Notes: a model not told the origin generated them from the letters alone. A stretch of 64,000 bases of DNA from Chitinophagales bacterium (GCA_023957245.1 JAMLHJ010000006.1:1-64000), one strand, 5' to 3'; numbered from the stretch's first letter, positions 45,373 to 55,478 are shown. Numbers and translations are program-made.

Positions 45373-46710
45373 ATGCAATCATATTTATTAAAAGGTGGAT
45401 TAATAGTCAATGAAGGGGAAATATTTCATGCAGATATATTGATTGAAGATTCATTCATCTCTAAAATCGACAAAAATATTTCACATCCCAATGCAAAAGA
45501 AATTAACGTTGAAGGACTAACAATTTTGCCGGGTGTTATCGATGATCAAGTACATTTCAGAGAGCCAGGATTTCCCAATAAGGCTAATATCGGCTCAGAA
45601 GCTTCAGCAGCAGTAGCAGGCGGTGTCACGACATTTATGGAAATGCCTAATACAAATCCTCCTGCTTTAACTCAAGAATTATTGCAACAAAAATACGATA
45701 TCGCTGCTCAATCCGCCATGGCTAATTATTCTTTCTTCATGGGAACTTCTAACGATAATATCGAAGAAGTTTTGAAAACCAACCCAAAGAATGTTTGTGG
45801 AGTAAAGATTTTTATGGGTTCTTCTACTGGAAATATGCTTGTTGATAATGAGGCAACATTAAAAAATATTTTTTCCAAAGTAGATATGCTGATTACTGCA
45901 CATTGTGAAGATGAACAAACGGTAAGAAATAATCTGGCCTCTGCATTAGAACAATATGGCGATAATATTCCTGCCAATCAACATCCAATTATTCGTTCTG
46001 ATATTGGTTGTTACAAATCTACCAATATGGCTTTTCAATTGGCCAAGGAATATAACACAAGATTTCATGTTTTGCATATAAGTACAGCTATAGAAACTGC
46101 ACTCATGTCTAATGAGAAATTAACTAAAGACAAAAGAATTACTTCTGAAGTATGTGTTCATCACTTGCATTTCAGTGAGAAAGATTATGCTCGTTTGGGA
46201 CATCTTATCAAATGTAATCCTGCAATAAAATTTGAGTCAGATCGTGAAGCTCTTTGGACTGCACTCTTAGATGATAGATTAGATATTATTGCTACTGACC
46301 ACGCTCCTCACACTTGGAACGAAAAACAACAAATCTATACCAAGGCTCCTTCTGGTCTGCCTCTAGTTCAACATAGTTTAGTCATGATGTTGAATTATGT
46401 GAAGCTTGGAAAAATTACGATTGAAAAGGTGGTTGAAAAAATGTGCCACGCTCCTGCTATTTGTTTTAATATCGAAAAACGAGGATTTATCAGAGAAGGA
46501 TATAAAGCTGACCTTGCAATTGTTGATTTAAATAATGAATGGAAAATACAGAAAGACAATATATTATACAAATGTGGGTGGTCTCCGTTAGAAGGTGAAA
46601 CAATGCATTCTAAAGTGATTCATACATTTGTCAGTGGACAGCCAGCCCTGCTCAATGGGCAATTACAAACCTCAGTAAGAGGCGAACGATTAACATTTGA
46701 AAGAAATTAA
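45373..46710 (+). CDS. pyrC: Dihydroorotase
   Basis: This 445-residue class I dihydroorotase closes carbamoyl-aspartate to dihydroorotate in pyrimidine synthesis. The metal-site motif normally read as DxHxHFREPG appears as IDDQVHFREPG, with Gln in place of the first His. I recall the same change in other Bacteroidota, so it may be a lineage trait. Other metal-site parts are present: FMGSSTGNM with Lys before it, AHCEDE, HVLHIS and ATDHAPH. It is 5 bp before the PLP enzyme, so the two share a transcript. Confidence 0.92.
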   Translation: MQSYLLKGGLIVNEGEIFHADILIEDSFISKIDKNISHPNAKEINVEGLTILPGVIDDQVHFREPGFPNKANIGSEASAAVAGGVTTFMEMPNTNPPALTQELLQQKYDIAAQSAMANYSFFMGTSNDNIEEVLKTNPKNVCGVKIFMGSSTGNMLVDNEATLKNIFSKVDMLITAHCEDEQTVRNNLASALEQYGDNIPANQHPIIRSDIGCYKSTNMAFQLAKEYNTRFHVLHISTAIETALMSNEKLTKDKRITSEVCVHHLHFSEKDYARLGHLIKCNPAIKFESDREALWTALLDDRLDIIATDHAPHTWNEKQQIYTKAPSGLPLVQHSLVMMLNYVKLGKITIEKVVEKMCHAPAICFNIEKRGFIREGYKADLAIVDLNNEWKIQKDNILYKCGWSPLEGETMHSKVIHTFVSGQPALLNGQLQTSVRGERLTFERN

Positions 46711-46715
46711 TAATC

Positions 46716-47924
46716 ATGAGTACCAATATACATTCAGACAATTACCAATCTATTTGTGTTAAAGACCCAATAGTTGAATCCAACAATTCGCACATACCTC
46801 CTATCTATGCTACTTCCACTTTTAGCTATGAAGATTTAGAAGCTGCTTTTGCCTTTTTCAGAGGTGAAAATCATATTTATACTTATTCAAGGTTTAGCAA
46901 CCCAAGCTCTGCATTCCTAGCACAGAAAATTGCTGAACTAGAAGCTTGCGGATTGAAAGATATTGAAGCTCGTGGTCTATTGTTTTCATCAGGAATGTCT
47001 GCTATTAGCTCAACATTAATCTCACAATTGAAAGAAGGTGATACTATTCTTTGTCAATCAGTGATTTATGGTGCTGCAAGTGATTTTATTCATACTGATT
47101 TAGCAGCTTTTGGAGTACATACAATAGACAATAATTTAAAAGATTTAGATGAAGTTTTAAGAATCATCAAAGGCAATCCAACAATTAAGATTGTCTATTT
47201 AGAGACTCCTGCCAATCCTACTTTGTATTGTGTTGATATCTCTGCTATAAGTAAAATTGCCCATGAGTATGGAATTAAAGTCATAGTTGATAATACATTT
47301 GCTACTTCATATATTCAACAACCATTTAAATGGGGAGCAGATATCGTGGTATATTCCTCTACAAAATTTATGAATGGTCATGGAACAGGTATATCTGGAG
47401 CTGCTGTCACTAGAAATATTGATGATCATAAAAAACTATTTAAAATCTTAAAGAATTTTGGAGGACATTGTAGCCCATTTGAAGCTTTTTTATTGAATAA
47501 TGGTATCAAAACACTTCCTCTAAGAATCAATCAACATCAGCACAATGCTCAAATGTTAGCTGATTTTCTAGAGCAACATGATAAAATAGGGAAAGTAAAT
47601 TTCCTTGGACTTCTCTCCCATCCAGATTATGAATTGGCACAAGAACAGATGCACGGACCTACTGGCATGATGAGTTTTGAGTTGAAAGGTGGTCTTAAAG
47701 CTGGTATGGCTTTTCAAGAAAATATTCGTTTTTGTACGAGAACGGCTTCTTTAGGAACAGCAGATACATTGATTACACACTCCGCTTCCACTAGTCACTC
47801 GGTAGTTCCAGAAGAAATTAGATTAAAAAATGGGATTACAGCAGGGTTGATTAGATGTTCTGTAGGACTAGAGCATATAGATGACATCATCAAAGATTTT
47901 GAAAACGCACTAAGTTTTGTCTAA
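46716..47924 (+). CDS. PLP-dependent trans-sulfuration enzyme (methionine gamma-lyase / cystathionine synthase type)
   Basis: This 402-residue fold-type I PLP enzyme of the Cys/Met metabolism family has YTYSRFSNPSSAFL near the N-terminus, LETPANPTLYCVDI, IVDNTFATSYIQQP, the PLP-lysine motif YSSTKFMNGHGT and the C-terminal TASLGTADTLITHSAST. Sequence alone does not separate cystathionine gamma-synthase, gamma-lyase and O-acetylhomoserine sulfhydrylase. It is 5 bp after pyrC. The 274-bp gap that follows (47925-48198) holds the rpoD promoter and nothing else that I can support. Confidence 0.88.
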   Translation: MSTNIHSDNYQSICVKDPIVESNNSHIPPIYATSTFSYEDLEAAFAFFRGENHIYTYSRFSNPSSAFLAQKIAELEACGLKDIEARGLLFSSGMSAISSTLISQLKEGDTILCQSVIYGAASDFIHTDLAAFGVHTIDNNLKDLDEVLRIIKGNPTIKIVYLETPANPTLYCVDISAISKIAHEYGIKVIVDNTFATSYIQQPFKWGADIVVYSSTKFMNGHGTGISGAAVTRNIDDHKKLFKILKNFGGHCSPFEAFLLNNGIKTLPLRINQHQHNAQMLADFLEQHDKIGKVNFLGLLSHPDYELAQEQMHGPTGMMSFELKGGLKAGMAFQENIRFCTRTASLGTADTLITHSASTSHSVVPEEIRLKNGITAGLIRCSVGLEHIDDIIKDFENALSFV

Positions 47925-48134
47925 CTATAAAGATCAAGCAAGAGATAAAATAGCAAAAATTTTATTTAGTTTGAAATTTTTTATAATAAACCAACTGAAA
48001 AAACGTTACATATAGATAGAAATTTCTGAAAAATGTATCGATTAGGTGGAATTTAATTCATTTATTTCATATAAATATCAAAAAAAGAAAAAAATCTCTA
48101 CAAAAGTCAAATATAACTAAACCTTTATCATATA

Positions 48135-48169
48135 TTTTGTTGTTATAGAAAGGAATAAAATTATCTTTG
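48135..48169 (+). promoter_or_regulatory. Promoter of rpoD
   Basis: TTTTG (48135-48139) serves as -33 and TATCTTTG (48162-48169) as -7, separated by 22 bp. Both match the Bacteroidota consensus. The start codon is 29 bp further on. Confidence 0.75.
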
Positions 48170-48198
48170 CAAATTGTTAAAAAAGGTGAACTCTAATT

Positions 48199-49068
48199 AT
48201 GCGTCAACTAAAGATTACTAAGTCAATTACGAACAGAGAAAGCCAGTCTCTCGAAAAGTACCTTCAAGAAATTGGAAAAGTAGATTTGCTTACTCCTGAT
48301 GAAGAAGTTGATTTAGCACAAAGAATTAAACAAGGCGACCAAATAGCTCTTGAAAGACTTACTAAAGCCAACCTGAGATTTGTGGTTTCTGTTGCTAAAC
48401 AATATCAAAATCAAGGCTTGACATTGAGCGACTTAATTAATGAAGGCAACTTAGGCTTGATTAAAGCGGCTCAAAGATTTGATGAAACCAGAGGTTTTAA
48501 ATTTATCTCTTATGCAGTATGGTGGATTAGACAATCTATCTTACAAGCATTAGCTGAACAATCAAGAATTGTGCGTCTTCCATTGAATAAAGTAGGCTCA
48601 TTGAATAAAATCAATAAAGCGTTTTCTCAATTGGAACAAGAATTTGAAAGAGAACCTTCTGCTGAAGAATTGGCTGATCTTTTGGAAATCAACAGAGAAG
48701 AAGTTGAAACGACATTGGGCGTTGCTGCTCGTCACGTATCTGTAGATGCTCCTTTCCAAGAAGGTGAAGAAAATTCTCTTTTAGATGTATTGGAAAATAC
48801 CAACTCTCCAAAAACAGACTCTCAATTGGAATATGTTGAATCTTTGAGAAAAGAAATTGATAGATCATTGAGCACATTGACAGATCGTCAGAGAGATGTG
48901 ATTATCTATTATTTTGGTATTGGTGTTGAACACCCAATGTCATTAGAAGATATTGGAGAAAAATTTGCTTTAACAAGAGAGCGTGTTAGACAGATTAAAG
49001 ACAAGGCTATCAATAAGTTAAGAGCAACTTCTCGTAGCAAACTGCTAAAAAATTACCTAGGAAACTAA
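48199..49068 (+). CDS. rpoD: Primary sigma factor (Bacteroidota RpoD type)
   Basis: This 289-residue sigma-70 protein has the short form found as the housekeeping factor in Bacteroidota. It starts [10 protein letters not shown] and region 1.2 reads [12 protein letters not shown]. Region 2 reads [18 protein letters not shown] and [10 protein letters not shown], region 3 [15 protein letters not shown], and region 4 [18 protein letters not shown]. It should recognise the TAnnTTTG promoters in this window. It is followed by gap after 39 bp. Confidence 0.96.
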   Translation: MRQLKITKSITNRESQSLEKYLQEIGKVDLLTPDEEVDLAQRIKQGDQIALERLTKANLRFVVSVAKQYQNQGLTLSDLINEGNLGLIKAAQRFDETRGFKFISYAVWWIRQSILQALAEQSRIVRLPLNKVGSLNKINKAFSQLEQEFEREPSAEELADLLEINREEVETTLGVAARHVSVDAPFQEGEENSLLDVLENTNSPKTDSQLEYVESLRKEIDRSLSTLTDRQRDVIIYYFGIGVEHPMSLEDIGEKFALTRERVRQIKDKAINKLRATSRSKLLKNYLGN

Positions 49069-49107
49069 CATTATCTAATAAATTTATTTTACAACTATTA
49101 ACTTAGT

Positions 49108-50556
49108 ATGGGAGAAAGTACTTTTACCAATGCTGAATGGCATGAAAGAGAAAAAGCAGCATTAGACATTATTAATATTGCTGGTAAATTATGGCTAGAT
49201 GGCTCTGTGGAATTGATAATCTTCAGAAGAAGTATTGTCGATGCAAGAGCAAGTGAAATTCTCAATAATCATGAATATGCTATTAATTATATTCAAGAAC
49301 CATTGACAATTCAGATTTCTCATGAAATATGTCAAGCTATTGCCAACTTAAATATCGCACCTTCTAGAATAGATATTGGCGTATTGGGTAAAGAATGGTT
49401 GTCAGAAGGCAAAGGTTATGAATCAATTGCTGATTTCGTAAAAGAGAAACTAAAAAATCTAATCGGTAAAGACAAAAAAGTTCTTCAGCCTAAAGATGTT
49501 GTACTTTTTGGCTTTGGTCGTATCGGTCGTTTAGCTGCTCGTATCTTAATCAATCAAACAGGTAAAGGTGAACAATTAAGATTGAAAGCTATTGTTACAA
49601 GAACAAATTCAGACTTAGATATTACTAAAAGATCTTCTTTGTTGAGAAAAGATTCTGTACACGGCAAATTTAGAGGAACTGTAATTGAAGATTTAGAAAA
49701 TAAAGCACTAATCATCAACGGACAATCTGTCAAAATGATTGCTGCTTCAAACCCAGCTGATATTGATTATACTGCTTATGGTATTGAAGATGCTTTATTG
49801 ATTGACAACTCAGGTGTATGGAGAGATGCAGAAGGTCTAGGTCAGCACTTAAAGAGTAAAGGTATTTCAAAAGTATTGTTGACAGCTCCAGGAAAAGGAG
49901 ATATTCCAAATATTGTTTACGGAGTAAATCATGATGAGTACGCTCCTAGCTCTGCAAATATATTTTCTGCTGCTTCATGTACAACCAACGGTATTGCTCC
50001 AGTCCTAAATGTGATTAATCAAGTATATGGTATTGAAAGTGGACATATTGAAAGTGTACACTCCTACACCAATGATCAAAATCTTTTGGATAATTTCCAC
50101 AAAAAATTCAGAAGAGGACGTTCAGCTCCATTGAATATGGTTATCACAGAAACAGGTGCAGCGAAAGCAGTGTCTAAAGTATTGCCTGAAATTTCTAATA
50201 AATTTACTGGTAATGCAGTACGTGTACCGACTCCAGATGTGTCATTAGCTATTTTGAGTATCAATGTCATCAAAGAAGTAGAAAGTGTTGATTCAGTGAA
50301 CCAAGTACTTAAAGAAGCAGCTTCTTTCGGCAAATTAGTTGAACAAATTGATTTTTCTACATCTACAGAATTAGTTTCTACAGATTGTATTGGTAATAAT
50401 CATGCTTCAATCGTTGACTCACAAGCTACATTAGTATCTCCTAGTAAGAAAAGTATCGTTCTATATGTATGGTATGACAATGAATATGGATATACTTGTC
50501 AAGTTGTACGTCTAGCTAAATATTTAGCACAAGTACAAAGATTGACTTATTATTAA
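49108..50556 (+). CDS. gap: Glyceraldehyde-3-phosphate dehydrogenase with N-terminal extension
   Basis: This 482-residue protein is about 145 longer than canonical GapDH (about 335). Residues 1-130 are a helical extension of unknown role. The NAD-binding domain begins at VVLFGFGRIGRLAARIL, the catalytic Cys is in SAASCTTNGIAP, the His region reads SVHSYTNDQN, and WYDNEYGYTCQV is close to the C-terminus. It oxidises glyceraldehyde 3-phosphate in glycolysis or works in reverse in gluconeogenesis. Similar long forms occur in other Bacteroidota. Confidence 0.92.
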   Translation: MGESTFTNAEWHEREKAALDIINIAGKLWLDGSVELIIFRRSIVDARASEILNNHEYAINYIQEPLTIQISHEICQAIANLNIAPSRIDIGVLGKEWLSEGKGYESIADFVKEKLKNLIGKDKKVLQPKDVVLFGFGRIGRLAARILINQTGKGEQLRLKAIVTRTNSDLDITKRSSLLRKDSVHGKFRGTVIEDLENKALIINGQSVKMIAASNPADIDYTAYGIEDALLIDNSGVWRDAEGLGQHLKSKGISKVLLTAPGKGDIPNIVYGVNHDEYAPSSANIFSAASCTTNGIAPVLNVINQVYGIESGHIESVHSYTNDQNLLDNFHKKFRRGRSAPLNMVITETGAAKAVSKVLPEISNKFTGNAVRVPTPDVSLAILSINVIKEVESVDSVNQVLKEAASFGKLVEQIDFSTSTELVSTDCIGNNHASIVDSQATLVSPSKKSIVLYVWYDNEYGYTCQVVRLAKYLAQVQRLTYY

Positions 50557-50576
50557 TCGATTATAAATGATATGAA

Positions 50577-50607
50577 AGCCACTATCTCTATCGGAAGTGG
50601 CTTTTTT
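50577..50607 (+). terminator. Rho-independent terminator after gap
   Basis: AGCCACT (50577-50583) pairs with AGTGGCT (50596-50602) and is followed by a T-run to 50607; flanking A and T residues extend the stem. Confidence 0.9.
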
Positions 50608-50732
50608 ATTGTTATTTTTAACCTTAAAAATTACTTTATAATTAAGAGAGTACAATCCATCTATTTGTATCTTATATTTTAGTAAAATGATGATTTAGTT
50701 AGCAAAAAGAATCTTTTTTAACTTGCTTCTCT

Positions 50733-50740
50733 TATTTTTG
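50733..50740 (+). promoter_or_regulatory. -7 element of ffh
   Basis: TATTTTTG matches TAnnTTTG, 25 bp before the ffh ATG. No strong -33 TTG at the usual spacing. Confidence 0.45.
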
Positions 50741-50765
50741 TACATTCAATTAAAAACTAAGAAAT

Positions 50766-52088
50766 ATGTTTGAAAATCTTCAAGACCGGTTAGATTCAGC
50801 GTTTAAAAATCTGAAAGGTCAAGGAAAAATAACAGATCTTAATATCGCTACGACAGTCAAAGAAATTAGAAGAGCTTTGGTCGATGCTGACGTAAACTAT
50901 AAAATCGCCAAAGAATTTACTGATAAGATTAAGGATAAAGCATTGGGTGAAAAAGTCATTAATGCTGTTTCTCCTGGTCAGTTGATGGTCAAAATTGTTT
51001 CTGACGAATTGACCGAGTTAATGGGTGGCAATGTTGAAGATATCAATATCAAAGGCAATCCAGCAGTAATTCTAATATCTGGACTTCAAGGTTCTGGTAA
51101 AACCACTTTCTCTGGAAAATTAGCCAATCATCTCAAATCCAAAATGAAACGCTCTCCCCTATTGGTGGCTTGTGACGTTTACAGACCGGCGGCAATTGAT
51201 CAGTTAAAAGTATTGGGCGAACAGATTAATGTTGAAGTATATAGTGAAGTAGAAAGCAAAAATCCTGTTCAAATTGCGCTCAATGCGATTGCCTACGCCA
51301 AGTCTAAAGGTAATAATGTTGTTATTGTGGATACTGCGGGTCGTCTGGCTATCGATGAGCAAATGATGGATGAAATTGCCAGAGTTAAAGAAGCTATCCA
51401 ACCTCAAGAGACATTATTTGTAGTGGACTCCATGACAGGTCAAGATGCAGTCAATACAGCAAAAGCTTTCAATGATAAAATAAATTTTGACGGAGTAGTA
51501 TTGACCAAATTAGATGGTGATACTAGAGGTGGTGCTGCATTATCTATCAAATATATTGTAGATAAACCTATTAAATTTGTTAGTAGAGGTGAAAAATTAG
51601 ACACTTTAGATGTCTTCTATCCAGAGAGAATGGCTCAACGTATTCTCGGTATGGGTGATATTGTTTCATTTGTTGAAAAAGCTCAAGAAAACTTTGATGA
51701 GAAAGAAGCGGCTAGGCTTCAAAAGAAAATTGTCAAAAATCAATTTGACTTTGACGACTTCTTAGGTCAGTTGAATCAGATTAGAAAGATGGGAAATATC
51801 AAAGATTTGTTAGGTATGATTCCAGGAATGGGAAAAGCAATGAAAGATATTGATATTGATGAAGGTGCATTTAAAAAGATTGAAGCTATGATATTTTCTA
51901 TGACTCCAATTGAAAGAGCCAATCCTGATTTACTGAATGGAAGTAGGAAAAATCGTATAGCTAAGGGTTCTGGTAGCGATATTAAAGATGTTAATCAATT
52001 CATCAAGCAATTTGAAGAAATGAAGAAAATGATGAAAAAGATGAGCACTATGGCTCCTGGAGGCAAAATGAAAATGCCATTCAAGTAA
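50766..52088 (+). CDS. ffh: Signal recognition particle protein
   Basis: This 440-residue SRP54 GTPase has a helical N domain (about 1-85), a G domain with GLQGSGKTTFSG, DTAGRLAID and TKLDGDTRGGAALS, and a Met-rich M domain (about 300-440) ending MMKKMSTMAPGGKMKM. It binds 4.5S RNA and signal sequences on nascent chains and docks with FtsY. I did not find the SRP RNA in the window. Monocistronic between two terminators. Confidence 0.97.
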   Translation: MFENLQDRLDSAFKNLKGQGKITDLNIATTVKEIRRALVDADVNYKIAKEFTDKIKDKALGEKVINAVSPGQLMVKIVSDELTELMGGNVEDINIKGNPAVILISGLQGSGKTTFSGKLANHLKSKMKRSPLLVACDVYRPAAIDQLKVLGEQINVEVYSEVESKNPVQIALNAIAYAKSKGNNVVIVDTAGRLAIDEQMMDEIARVKEAIQPQETLFVVDSMTGQDAVNTAKAFNDKINFDGVVLTKLDGDTRGGAALSIKYIVDKPIKFVSRGEKLDTLDVFYPERMAQRILGMGDIVSFVEKAQENFDEKEAARLQKKIVKNQFDFDDFLGQLNQIRKMGNIKDLLGMIPGMGKAMKDIDIDEGAFKKIEAMIFSMTPIERANPDLLNGSRKNRIAKGSGSDIKDVNQFIKQFEEMKKMMKKMSTMAPGGKMKMPFK

Positions 52089-52110
52089 AAAATCATTCAG
52101 AATAGAAAAG

Positions 52111-52135
52111 AAGGCATCATAGTATGCCTTTTTTT
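52111..52135 (+). terminator. Rho-independent terminator after ffh
   Basis: AAGGCAT (52111-52117) pairs with ATGCCTT (52124-52130) around a 6-nt loop, followed by a T-run. Confidence 0.9.
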
Positions 52136-52183
52136 ATTGTTTTTACTAACTTCAATTATTATTAGATTTCTAAATTATAAGCA

Positions 52184-53545
52184 ATGGCTGAATATCAATT
52201 AACTATGCCGAAAATGGGCGAAAGTGTAATAGAAGCTACCATATTATCTTGGAACAAAAAACCTGGTGATACTATTTTAGAAAATGATATTATTTTGGAA
52301 GTAGCTACTGATAAAGTGGATTCAGAGGTACCTTCTCCAGTTTCAGGTGTTTTAAAAGAGATTTTATTTAAAGAAAATGATGTTGTTGCCGTAGATCAAG
52401 TAATTGCTATCATTGAAACAGATAAAGAAGTAGTAGTAAAACCTGTTCAAGAAGTTAAAGAGCAAGCTACTCCTAAGAAAGAAAAAATTGAGGAAAAGAA
52501 AGTAGTTGAAGAAAAAGTAGTTATAAAGGAAGAAGAAATTCCTTTTGTTCCTAGCCCTAAAGTAAATCCTACACCTATAGAAGCTCAAACTCCTCAGACT
52601 TCTGATAAATTTTACAGCCCATTAGTATTAAATATTGCTAAGACTGAAAATATTTCAAACGCTGAGTTAGATGCCATTGCTGGTACTGGTGCGGATGGTA
52701 GAGTTACAAAAGATGATGTTCTAAAATATCTTCAAAATAGAAAATCCTCACCTCAACAAGTTGTAAATAAAGAACAAGCCAATACAAATCAACTTCCAGC
52801 TAAAATTCAATCTGAATCAAAATCTTCAAGCGCAATTGGTGATGAAATTATTGAAATGGATAGAATGAGAAAGCTGATTGCTAGAAATATGTTGGAGTCT
52901 AAAAAGACCTCTGCCCATGTTTCCTCATTTATAGAAGTGGATATGACCAATATTGTCAAATGGAGAGAAAAGATTAAAGGTAATTTTAAGAAAAGAGAAG
53001 GTTTTAATTTGACTTATATGCCCATATTTACTGAGGCTATAGTCAAAGCAATAAAAGATTTTCCTATGATCAATATTTCTGTTGATGGTGAGAAAATAAT
53101 CAAAAAGAAGAATATCAATATTGGTATTGCTACTGCCCTATCTAATGGAAATTTGATAGTTCCAGTCGTTAAAAATGCTGATAGAATGAATCTAATCGGA
53201 CTAGCAACTGCTATCAATCAACTATCAGATAAAGCAAGAAATAATCAACTTTCACCAACAGATATTGAGGGAGGAACTTATACGATTTCAAATATTGGAA
53301 CATTTGGAAATATCTTGGGCACTCCTATTATTCCACAGCCACAAGTAGCAATTATGGCTGTCGGTGCAATTACCAAAAAGCCTGTCGTTCTTGAAACAGA
53401 ACAAGGTGATGTCATAGCTATTCGTCACATGATGTATCTTTCACACACTTATGACCATAGAGTAGTCGATGGCGCATTGGGAGGAATGTTTGTTAAACGT
53501 GTGGCGGAGTACTTAGAAAATTTTGATATTCAACAAGATATATAA
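52184..53545 (+). CDS. 2-oxo acid dehydrogenase E2 (dihydrolipoamide acyltransferase)
   Basis: This 453-residue E2 has a single lipoyl domain (about 1-78, lipoyl Lys in EVATDKVDSEVPSP), a Lys/Glu/Val-rich linker (about 85-135), an E1/E3-binding peripheral domain (about 143-185, TGADGRVTKDDVLKYL) and a catalytic core from about 225, with SHTYDHRVVDGALGG near the end. It transfers an acyl group from E1 to CoA. Which complex it belongs to (pyruvate, 2-oxoglutarate or branched-chain) cannot be decided, because no E1 or E3 gene is adjacent. Confidence 0.92.
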   Translation: MAEYQLTMPKMGESVIEATILSWNKKPGDTILENDIILEVATDKVDSEVPSPVSGVLKEILFKENDVVAVDQVIAIIETDKEVVVKPVQEVKEQATPKKEKIEEKKVVEEKVVIKEEEIPFVPSPKVNPTPIEAQTPQTSDKFYSPLVLNIAKTENISNAELDAIAGTGADGRVTKDDVLKYLQNRKSSPQQVVNKEQANTNQLPAKIQSESKSSSAIGDEIIEMDRMRKLIARNMLESKKTSAHVSSFIEVDMTNIVKWREKIKGNFKKREGFNLTYMPIFTEAIVKAIKDFPMINISVDGEKIIKKKNINIGIATALSNGNLIVPVVKNADRMNLIGLATAINQLSDKARNNQLSPTDIEGGTYTISNIGTFGNILGTPIIPQPQVAIMAVGAITKKPVVLETEQGDVIAIRHMMYLSHTYDHRVVDGALGGMFVKRVAEYLENFDIQQDI

Positions 53546-53584
53546 ACAACTATTAATTTTTAATCATTAATCAAATATTATTTT

Positions 53585-54439
53585 ATGAAATGGAAAGGTA
53601 GAAGACAAAGTGGAAATGTAGAAGATAGACGAGGCAGTGGAGCTGGGAAGAAAGCATTACTAGGTGGTGGAGCTATCGGTATTATCGTGATGTTACTCAC
53701 CATATTTGGAGGAGAAACAGGACAACAATTGGCTCCGATATTAAACCAATTACAACAGAGTACACAACAAGCTGACAATTCAACTCAAAGAGAATTGACA
53801 GAAGAGGAAAAGCAATTAGGTCAATTTGTTTCAACTGTATTTGCTGATACAGAAGACATCTGGGGAAAAATATTTAGAGATAATGGCAGTGAGTATCAAC
53901 AACCTTCAATGGTACTATTCACAGGTCAAGTTAGTACAGGCTGTGGAGATGCGAGTTCAGCTGTCGGACCTTTTTATTGTCCAGCAGATCAAAAAGTCTA
54001 TATGGATTTAGATTTTTTTGAAGAATTGAAAAATAGATTTGGTGCTCAAGGAGGAGATTTTGCTATTGCTTATGTTATAGCTCATGAAGTTGGACATCAT
54101 ATCCAAAATCTAATGGGAACAAGTGCTAAAATGAGACAAGCACAGCAAGGTAGAAGTGAAGCCGAGGCTAATAAGCTTTCTGTGATGTTAGAACTGCAAG
54201 CAGATTTTTATGCTGGCGTATGGGCTCATTATAATCAGAAGTATATTGAAGAAGGTGATATTGACGAAGCTATCAGTGCAGCCAATGCTGTTGGTGATGA
54301 TGCCATTCAGAAAAGAGTACAAGGTCATATTGTACCTGATGCCTTCACCCATGGCACTTCTGAACAACGTAAAAGATGGTTTATGAAAGGCTATACAAGT
54401 GGAGATATTCGCCAAGGCAATACTTTTGACGGTATCTGA
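53585..54439 (+). CDS. YpfJ-family neutral zinc metallopeptidase
   Basis: This 284-residue protein has an N-terminal basic stretch starting MKWKGRRQSGNVEDRRG, one membrane helix (about 27-45), a low-complexity Gln-rich linker and a zincin domain. The zinc motif is AHEVGHHIQN, with a downstream Glu in LELQADFYAGVWAH. CGDASSAVGPFYCPADQKVY is a family landmark. Substrates are unknown. The frame begins at the expected conserved N-terminus. It is 39 bp after the E2 gene. Confidence 0.9.
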   Translation: MKWKGRRQSGNVEDRRGSGAGKKALLGGGAIGIIVMLLTIFGGETGQQLAPILNQLQQSTQQADNSTQRELTEEEKQLGQFVSTVFADTEDIWGKIFRDNGSEYQQPSMVLFTGQVSTGCGDASSAVGPFYCPADQKVYMDLDFFEELKNRFGAQGGDFAIAYVIAHEVGHHIQNLMGTSAKMRQAQQGRSEAEANKLSVMLELQADFYAGVWAHYNQKYIEEGDIDEAISAANAVGDDAIQKRVQGHIVPDAFTHGTSEQRKRWFMKGYTSGDIRQGNTFDGI

Positions 54440-54444
54440 TTTTA

Positions 54445-55293
54445 TTAAGAGATAGGTTTGGTTTTGTTTTTCAAGATCAAACCTTCATCTTTAAGTACGG
54501 ATTTGACCATATTGGTGGCACAAAAAGAACCCATTGTTAAAATATTATAGACACTATTCTCTCTACGTCCAGTCTTCTTTAATATAGCTTCTATATTATA
54601 TCCTTTTGAGTATAAATCAACGACTGTACCATAAAAATGCTCAAAATCTTCCAATTTATTTTTTAGATGTTGTTTGCCATTTTTCAATTTAGGATTATGA
54701 CTACATAAAAGAATATCAAAATCTAAACTACATAAGAGCTTGAGACTTTCTATCTGTTGCTTCATACTTTCAAAGTCTGCAAAATATTTAATTTTATCTG
54801 CGACATATAAGTCACCACTAAAAAGCCAACCTTTCTCTTGAGAATAATAAGAATAATGATCTATTGAATGTCCAGGAGTATAAATAGCTTGTAATTTTGT
54901 TATACCAGTGTCTATCAATGAATTAGGTTCTATTTTATGAATAGATACTTTATCTACATTCCCAGTTAAATATTGAGCCAATGGAGATAATTTCATTCCA
55001 TTTTTTAAAAACTTAACAGTATCAGGATGTCCATAAACAGGAATATTCCATAACTTACTTAAATAGCCTGCATTTCCTGAATGGTCTTCATGATGATGAG
55101 TTAAAATTATTTTTTTTATATGATGTCCACTGAGATTTTTCACAACTTCATCTCTACTATGACTTTGTCCTGTATCAATTAGTGTATCACCGAGTTGATA
55201 AACATATACAGTCTGCACGTTTTTATTGAATCGATATACAGAAAATCTATATCCAAATAGTCCTTCAACTTGCAAACTCTTCACTCCTATCAT
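54445..55293 (-). CDS. MBL-fold metallohydrolase
   Basis: This 282-residue protein has the metallo-beta-lactamase metal motif LTHHHEDHSGN, a later metal His in TPGHSIDHYSY, an Asp in LFSGDLYV and a His in LCSHNPKL. A C-terminal segment (about 215-275) looks like a small winged-helix, as in the LACTB2-like group. No signal peptide, so cytoplasmic. The family covers many hydrolases, and the substrate is not predictable. It is convergent with the zinc peptidase (5 bp between stops). Confidence 0.85.
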   Translation of the reverse strand: MIGVKSLQVEGLFGYRFSVYRFNKNVQTVYVYQLGDTLIDTGQSHSRDEVVKNLSGHHIKKIILTHHHEDHSGNAGYLSKLWNIPVYGHPDTVKFLKNGMKLSPLAQYLTGNVDKVSIHKIEPNSLIDTGITKLQAIYTPGHSIDHYSYYSQEKGWLFSGDLYVADKIKYFADFESMKQQIESLKLLCSLDFDILLCSHNPKLKNGKQHLKNKLEDFEHFYGTVVDLYSKGYNIEAILKKTGRRENSVYNILTMGSFCATNMVKSVLKDEGLILKNKTKPIS

Positions 55294-55478
55294 TAGATAA
55301 TTTCTATTAGAATCACAATAATAGGTATTGAAAATTATTCTTACAAATTCAATGACAGTTTTTCGATGAAGTGTTTATTATAGATGTACCATTAAATTTG
55401 ATTTTTATTATTAAAGTTGAATATTGTAAAAACTTTATAATGAAAAGTCTATTTTTACATTTTTAGTAGAATGATCAA

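Noticed and set aside
45535..45567. His-to-Gln in dihydroorotase as a sign of a dead gene
   Set aside because: All other catalytic residues and the frame are intact, and I recall the same variant in other Bacteroidota.
47955..47981. Hairpin AAAAATTT/AAATTTTT after the PLP enzyme as terminator
   Set aside because: Only A and T pairs; expected by chance in this base composition and too weak to call.
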